A stretch of 6,305 bases of DNA from an uncultured archaeon (GTDB taxonomy: Archaea; Thermoproteota; Nitrososphaeria; Nitrososphaerales; CALBXV01): assembly GCA_937890045.1 (NCBI GenBank), contig CALBXV010000495.1:1-6305 (forward strand). The letters run 5' to 3'. Shown here in pieces: positions 1 to 3,939 of the stretch. The translations under genes and the position numbers were made by a program. The number at the start of each line of letters is the position of its first letter. Positions within the stretch are counted from its first letter, which is position 1. Under the pieces are notes generated by a model. It saw only the letters and a program-made list of their open reading frames with translations, had not been told where the DNA came from and searched no databases.

Positions 1-1233
1 GATTGTTCCAACAGTAACAAGATTAGCTAATGTTGTAATACTTCCTTGTGATGCACCTGTTACTGTTGCTGAACTTCCTGTTACATTTCCTGTTACATTA
101 CCTGTTATTGGCCCTGCAAATCCAGTAGCTGTTAAAACTCCACTTGATGAATTGAATGTTAAATTATCTCCAGTTTTTGGACCGAGATCACCTGTAGCTG
201 CAGTGAAAAATGCTGGAAAACAAGTAGTATCAGAAGATTCATCTGCTACTGTAATAGCGGTAGGTAAAGTTGCAGTTGCTACAATAGTTAAATTATCTCC
301 TGAAGGAGTTACTGTAATTCCTGAACCTGCAACAATCGTAAGATCGTCAGCTGATCCTGTACTTGGTGTTAATCTTAATATAGCATTATCACCACTATCT
401 ACCCATGAAGTACTATATGTTGTATTCGTATTAGATACATTAGTCCATGAATATGAACCATCTCCATCTGAACTTAAAACTTGACCGTTACTTCCAACAG
501 CTGCTACTGCTAGCATGTAACCATCTTCAGCTGAAGGTAAAGTTAATGTTCTATTAGTACTTACTGTTCCTGGAGCTTGAACAGCTACATAATGTGAACT
601 GTCTGAATCTCTAAATCTTAAATCTTTTTGTGCATTAAGGTATAAATCAGCATTAACGTATGTATCACCATCTAATTGAATTGAATTAGTAACTGTTGGT
701 GCTGTTACAATATTTGCAATTGATCTTCCTGTCTGTAAAACTATACCAGCATCATTGTTATTGTAAACATTACTACCAGCTGTCTGCCAATAGAATTGAG
801 ATTCTGCTCCTGAAGGAGTATTTGTATATGAACCTGTATATGAACTGACACGAATAACATCTCCGTTATTTGCTGATGCTGCTAATGTGATCGTTGTTCC
901 ATTAATTGCTGTGTAGTCTGTTCCACTTCTAAGTAGAAGTCCGTTTTTATATACTAATACTTTTTGTGGTTTATATTGAAAAGTGTTTCCTGCATTATCC
1001 AAACCACTCATTGCTGAACCAGGAAATACTGTATTTGAACTATCTCCATCTGAACCATCAAAATCAAAATCTTGGAAAAAGAAATATTGATCCATGATAT
1101 AATTAATAGCGTTTACTACACTTGTTTTATCTACTGTAGTTAATGCTACAGGATCTCCTACATCTGTCGCCAGATTGTTATAATTCTGTCTCCAGTTCTC
1201 AAAAGTTGAGCCTACATCTACTGTTCTTGCCAT
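1..1233 (-). CDS. Tail-fibre-like protein, N-terminal 411 residues (3' end outside window)
   Basis: ATG at 1233 is the first start after an in-frame TAA at 1248-1246, and the frame stays open to base 1 without a stop. A weak GAG lies eight bases upstream. The gene overlaps the 70-residue gene by 16 bases. Residues 1-50 (MARTVDVGSTFENWRQNYNN, then TDVGD and VVNAIN) look like the N-terminal attachment region of marine phage fibres. Residues 92-131 form a V-x-V-Y-K-N-G-x-L-L, DYTAING, GDVIRV beta module. Residues 204-263 have DLRFRDSDSSHYVAVQAP, TLTLPS, GQVLSSDG and YSW. Residues 296-319 repeat the DDLTIVA/DNLTIVA strand around GSGITVTPSG. Residues 327-370 carry ITVADESSDTTCFPAF and LTFNSSSGVLTATGF. 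The visible part ends in GNVTGNVTG shaft repeats. The likely role is a distal, probably trimeric fibre for host recognition. The receptor-binding tip is not visible. Confidence 0.85.
   Translation of the reverse strand, partial: MARTVDVGSTFENWRQNYNNLATDVGDPVALTTVDKTSVVNAINYIMDQYFFFQDFDFDGSDGDSSNTVFPGSAMSGLDNAGNTFQYKPQKVLVYKNGLLLRSGTDYTAINGTTITLAASANNGDVIRVSSYTGSYTNTPSGAESQFYWQTAGSNVYNNNDAGIVLQTGRSIANIVTAPTVTNSIQLDGDTYVNADLYLNAQKDLRFRDSDSSHYVAVQAPGTVSTNRTLTLPSAEDGYMLAVAAVGSNGQVLSSDGDGSYSWTNVSNTNTTYSTSWVDSGDNAILRLTPSTGSADDLTIVAGSGITVTPSGDNLTIVATATLPTAITVADESSDTTCFPAFFTAATGDLGPKTGDNLTFNSSSGVLTATGFAGPITGNVTGNVTGSSATVTGASQGSITTLANLVTVGTI
77..112 (-). repeat. Three 12-base tandem repeats coding GNVT-type fibre shaft repeats
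   Basis: On the plus strand the units are CCTGTTACATTT, CCTGTTACATTA and a diverged CCTGTTATTGGC. The first two differ at one base. The unit length is a multiple of three, so each copy adds four residues (T-G-N-V) in frame and the repeat lies within GPITGNVTGNVTG. Such units could change the length of the fibre shaft without shifting the frame. Confidence 0.7.
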
Positions 1234-1430
1234 TTCATTTTCTCGTTAATCTCTAATAAAATTTCTTTCATGTCTTTAACTTCTCGTTTAAGAGTATTTA
1301 TCTCACTATTCTGTTTTATATATCTTGCTTTTACTGCTTTAGCTTTATGTAATGCGTTTGTGTCTGTATTGACAACAGCCCTATTACTGTCATCTCTAAT
1401 TAAACCTGTTTGTCCTTTTATCTTACTCAT
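1218..1430 (-). CDS. Small coiled-coil phage protein (70 residues)
   Basis: The start ATG at 1430-1428 overlaps the upstream TAA by one base (TAATG). No clear Shine-Dalgarno is seen, so translation probably depends on reinitiation. The gene ends at TAG 1220-1218, after the fibre gene has begun at 1233. Residues 9-27 (GLIRDDSNRAVVNTDTNAL) resemble a block I recall from small T4-like cyanophage proteins: a short RD..S.A..NTD head followed by a coiled coil. Residues 41-66 form a strict heptad: I44, V51, L58 and M65 at a positions, and L47, M54 and I61 at d positions. It has no cysteine, signal peptide or membrane segment. It may be a small oligomeric structural, linker or assembly protein acting with the flanking tail proteins. 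That role is inferred from shape and position only. Confidence 0.8.
   Translation of the reverse strand: MSKIKGQTGLIRDDSNRAVVNTDTNALHKAKAVKARYIKQNSEINTLKREVKDMKEILLEINEKMKWQEQ
1295..1302 (-). promoter_or_regulatory. Possible T4-type late promoter box upstream of the fibre gene
   Basis: The minus strand reads GATAAATA, one mismatch from the T4 late-promoter core TATAAATA and in agreement with the looser NATAAATA form reported for marine T4-like phages. It ends 62 bases before the fibre ATG at 1233 and lies inside codons of the 70-residue gene. In DNA this AT-rich such a match is expected by chance a few times per window, so the support is weak. Confidence 0.2.
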
Positions 1431-3895
1431 TATGTACTTAATGCTATTGCTCTAAAGTTTTCTACTAATGGTGGATTTGCACTATCTGAAGATTGTAATA
1501 CTAGTTTAATAGAAAATCCTGTAAATTCTTCTAAAGCTTCTATGTTATATTCATATTCTTTATAATCTGTTGCATCTGGTTGTACTGTTTTCTTAATTGT
1601 TGCCAATGTCCAACCTATATCATTAAATTGTAAATTATCATCTGGTCCTATTACTTTATAATATACATCTATAGTTGGAGATGTATCAGTTGTTCCATTT
1701 ACTGTAGATATTCTATATCCATCAAAAAATACATGAATAGCATTTGCTGGGTTTTCTAATTGGACTCGTTTCGTCATGTATATTGCTGCGTTACTATCAC
1801 CGCGGGGCTCTGTTGCTGCCACATAAGTGCCCGCTTGGACATCAGCTGATGTATCTACTTTATTAATTCTATTTTGAATACCGAGAGCTCCAATCATTTC
1901 AACATCTATAACTGGTGAAAGATTTGACTTAGTTGAATTTATTTGATTAGTTAATGTAAAACTTTTATCACTTGACATTTCAGCCGATTCATTAATTCCT
2001 GAAGCAACAAGTTTAGGTGCACTTAAAAAGTTATTATCATTCAATGTAATTGTTGTAGAAGTTGTATCTTTTGTATATCCATTTGCTGTACTATTTAATA
2101 TGGGTTGTGTCGCAGCAGTCCCCATGAATGTTGTTGTCATGGTAGTATTAGGCAATGTATAACTTTTAATCTCGGTATGTAATAAATCATAATATATATT
2201 ATTAGTAGATGTTACAGTTGTACCACCACCAATTACATTTTCTGTGGCACCTTGAACATTTAAACCTGTGTTTGTAGAACCTGAAACTCTTGCAGCCCAT
2301 GTGGCTGTTGGTATTGTAATTAAATACTCATCTATGTCTGCTTTAAATGCTGAACTCATATCTGCTGCATTATGTGTAGCGTTAATAAAACTAATTGGTA
2401 TTCCACCAAGTGTATCTCCTATTTCTGCTACATCAAATACAAAATTTTCACTATTCTTTTCAAATGTTATGTCATCACCAGCCGTATAACCTTGACCTGG
2501 ATTTGTTATTACACAAGTTACTGAATCATCACCTGATGTTGTTAATGTTGCTGTAATACCTGATCCTGTTCCACCTGTTCCTACTATACTTGCTGAACTG
2601 TCAGTTGCATCATTACCAGAAGTTGATTCTACTGTATCATCTGTCCATCTTAATATGGATCCTGTTCTATCTGGAACAACTCCGTCTATTGTTATATTTG
2701 AAACTGCTTGATCATAATTACCATGTGAAAAATGTCTTACTCTAAATGTTTTTGTTCCTGAAATTGTTTCTATTGGATTTGGAAGAAGTGTTTCTACAGG
2801 TAGTGTGTCATTTTCAAAAACAACACTTCCATTTGTAGAAGTTGAAAAATCAGCTCTATAGAGAGTCATTTTTAAATCTCTAGTTTGGTCTGCAGTCCAT
2901 GTATTGTTATTTTGTGACATAAATAAACTTCCTGCATGAGGTTGTTGATCTATAAAGTCATTAGAGAATATATCTCTTTGACCCATTTCTGATACCCATG
3001 CTGTATACACATCTGAATCTGACCTAAGAACTACACAATAATCTCTATTTGTTTCTAAATATACAGGAGAAGGAAATGTAAATCTAGTAGGTGTTTGTGC
3101 ATCTGCTGTAACATTTACAGCTGCTGGATCTAAAGAACTTTCTCCAAAAGGTAATACTTTAGGAGTTGGAAATCCGTTCTCCATGTGTCTAATTTGTACC
3201 CAAACTGGAAGTGATGTATCTTTGTCTCCAAAATAAAAGTCAGCTGATGTTATAAAAACACCACCTTCCATTTTTATTAAAAATGATTGTGCTAATGGAT
3301 CAGTATAATTTATGACATTTTCTTCAACCGATCTTACTTCAGTTGTCATAGTTTCTTCAGAAATATCTGTTGTTACTACTGCACCATTTCTTGTAGATAT
3401 CGTATCTTCTTCAATATGTAATAATGTACCAGATGCTTCATATTGTGCTCTTCCTTGTGATAAAGTAGTATCTGAATCTGTCGCACTATCAGTTACTTTC
3501 ATTGTTTTTATACCAGTAGTGAAGTATCTTTCATCTGTATCTGGAATTGAAAATATAGCTACTATTTTTCCTACATTATTTGATTTTATCCCTGTTCCTA
3601 TAGCTGGTGTTCCTGCACTTTCAACATCATACTCAGTAGCTGATGCAGTCATGTAAATATTAACATCTATCCCGTCAAAGAAAAAATAATATCTTGTATT
3701 AGGTTTGAAATGTTCTCCTGTTACAGTAATATCTTTAGATCGCATTCTTAGGCTAAGACTCCGAGAAACTTCTCTATCTACTCTAGTTTCAGCAAATTCT
3801 TCTACAACAGATGTATTAACACCTGTTCTAGTATTTCTCTTGTTCTGAGTAGTTGTAATTGTTTCTACTAGTCCATAAATATGATGATGACTCAT
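1430..3895 (-). CDS. 821-residue virion structural protein, marine T4-like phage type
   Basis: The gene runs from ATG at 3895, with a strong Shine-Dalgarno, to TAA at 1432-1430. Residues 50-80 hold RMRSKDITVTG and a PNTRYYFFFDGIDV block, and FSIPDT with the KTMKVTDS block follow at 115-137. DPLAQSFLI (199-207), VWVQIRHMENGFP (231-243) and FPSPVYLETNRDYCVVL (274-290) lead to NNTWTADQTRDLKMTLYRA (330-348). Residues 434-477 form a Gly-rich GTGSG...GQGYTAGDDI module. A C-terminal domain (about 705-820) carries IYMTKRVQL, TIDVYYKV, YKEYEYN, FSIKLVL and the FRAIAL ending. I recall these blocks from cyanophage virion structural proteins, where they follow the blocks of the upstream gene. The protein is probably a beta-rich component of the tail, baseplate periphery or fibre base. 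No signal peptide, membrane segment or enzyme motif is seen. PRGDS occurs at 697-701. Confidence 0.85.
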   Translation of the reverse strand: MSHHHIYGLVETITTTQNKRNTRTGVNTSVVEEFAETRVDREVSRSLSLRMRSKDITVTGEHFKPNTRYYFFFDGIDVNIYMTASATEYDVESAGTPAIGTGIKSNNVGKIVAIFSIPDTDERYFTTGIKTMKVTDSATDSDTTLSQGRAQYEASGTLLHIEEDTISTRNGAVVTTDISEETMTTEVRSVEENVINYTDPLAQSFLIKMEGGVFITSADFYFGDKDTSLPVWVQIRHMENGFPTPKVLPFGESSLDPAAVNVTADAQTPTRFTFPSPVYLETNRDYCVVLRSDSDVYTAWVSEMGQRDIFSNDFIDQQPHAGSLFMSQNNNTWTADQTRDLKMTLYRADFSTSTNGSVVFENDTLPVETLLPNPIETISGTKTFRVRHFSHGNYDQAVSNITIDGVVPDRTGSILRWTDDTVESTSGNDATDSSASIVGTGGTGSGITATLTTSGDDSVTCVITNPGQGYTAGDDITFEKNSENFVFDVAEIGDTLGGIPISFINATHNAADMSSAFKADIDEYLITIPTATWAARVSGSTNTGLNVQGATENVIGGGTTVTSTNNIYYDLLHTEIKSYTLPNTTMTTTFMGTAATQPILNSTANGYTKDTTSTTITLNDNNFLSAPKLVASGINESAEMSSDKSFTLTNQINSTKSNLSPVIDVEMIGALGIQNRINKVDTSADVQAGTYVAATEPRGDSNAAIYMTKRVQLENPANAIHVFFDGYRISTVNGTTDTSPTIDVYYKVIGPDDNLQFNDIGWTLATIKKTVQPDATDYKEYEYNIEALEEFTGFSIKLVLQSSDSANPPLVENFRAIALST
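2465..2596 (-). other. Gly-rich GxGYxxGD beta module inside the 821-residue protein
   Basis: Residues 434-477 follow the pattern GTGGTGSGITAT, then a V-x-C-V-I-T strand, then NPGQGYTAGDDITF. This GTGSGA...GxGYxxGDxI pattern recurs in many phage tail and baseplate proteins as a self-contained beta element. It lies between the fibre-like N-terminal half and the variable middle of the protein, as an inserted domain would. Confidence 0.55.
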
Positions 3896-3939
3896 TCTAT
3901 GTGTCCTCTTCCTCGTCTACTATTTCTTGTTGAACTCAT
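3892..3939 (-). CDS. Possible 15-codon basic mini-ORF bridging two structural genes
   Basis: ATG at 3939-3937 overlaps the upstream gene's TGA as ATGA, and its own TGA at 3894-3892 overlaps the ATG of the next gene, again as ATGA. It encodes MSSTRNSRRGRGHIE, with four arginines and a histidine in 15 residues. No good Shine-Dalgarno precedes it; only a GAG lies eight bases upstream. Its translation would therefore depend on reinitiation by ribosomes ending the upstream gene. Its Arg/Gly codons (AGA CGA GGA AGA GGA) are also the purine-rich ribosome-binding site of the next gene, so the ORF may simply be a by-product of that site. I do not recognise the peptide. It is reported because the two overlaps would give a coupled relay between two large proteins. 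Confidence 0.3.
   Translation of the reverse strand: MSSTRNSRRGRGHIE
3904..3914 (-). promoter_or_regulatory. Ribosome-binding site of the 821-residue structural gene
   Basis: On the minus strand the sequence reads CGAGGAAGAGGA and is followed eight bases later by ATG at 3895. Two overlapping AGGA-type cores make this the strongest Shine-Dalgarno in the window. It supports the start at 3895. The same frame has a TAG stop at 3919-3917, so no earlier ATG start is available. Confidence 0.7.

Noticed and set aside
152..484. Plus-strand open frame of 110 codons
   Set aside because: It is antisense to the fibre gene. The minus-strand frame gives recognisable fibre modules, while this translation shows no family features.
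1270..1455. Plus-strand frame with a hydrophobic, membrane-like translation
   Set aside because: It is the complement of the coiled-coil gene and the end of the 821-residue gene. The hydrophobicity comes from the antisense of Lys/Glu/Asn-rich codons.
2268..2489. Plus-strand open frame of 73 codons
   Set aside because: It lies wholly within the 821-residue gene on the other strand and shows no independent start signal or family features.
3312..3656. Plus-strand open frame of 114 codons
   Set aside because: It is antisense to conserved blocks of the 821-residue protein, so it is a shadow.
3874..3881. CATAAATA on the plus strand, resembling a late promoter
   Set aside because: It points away from all genes in the window. 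It mainly shows how easily this motif arises by chance here.
3881..3895. His-rich start MSHHH, like an affinity tag
   Set aside because: It has only three histidines and no vector sequence around it, and the gene is otherwise a natural phage gene.
3936..3938. TGA reassigned as a sense codon throughout the genome
   Set aside because: The two large genes contain no internal TGA over more than 1,600 codons, and tryptophan is encoded by TGG, so the standard code fits. Only a local effect at this TGA remains possible.
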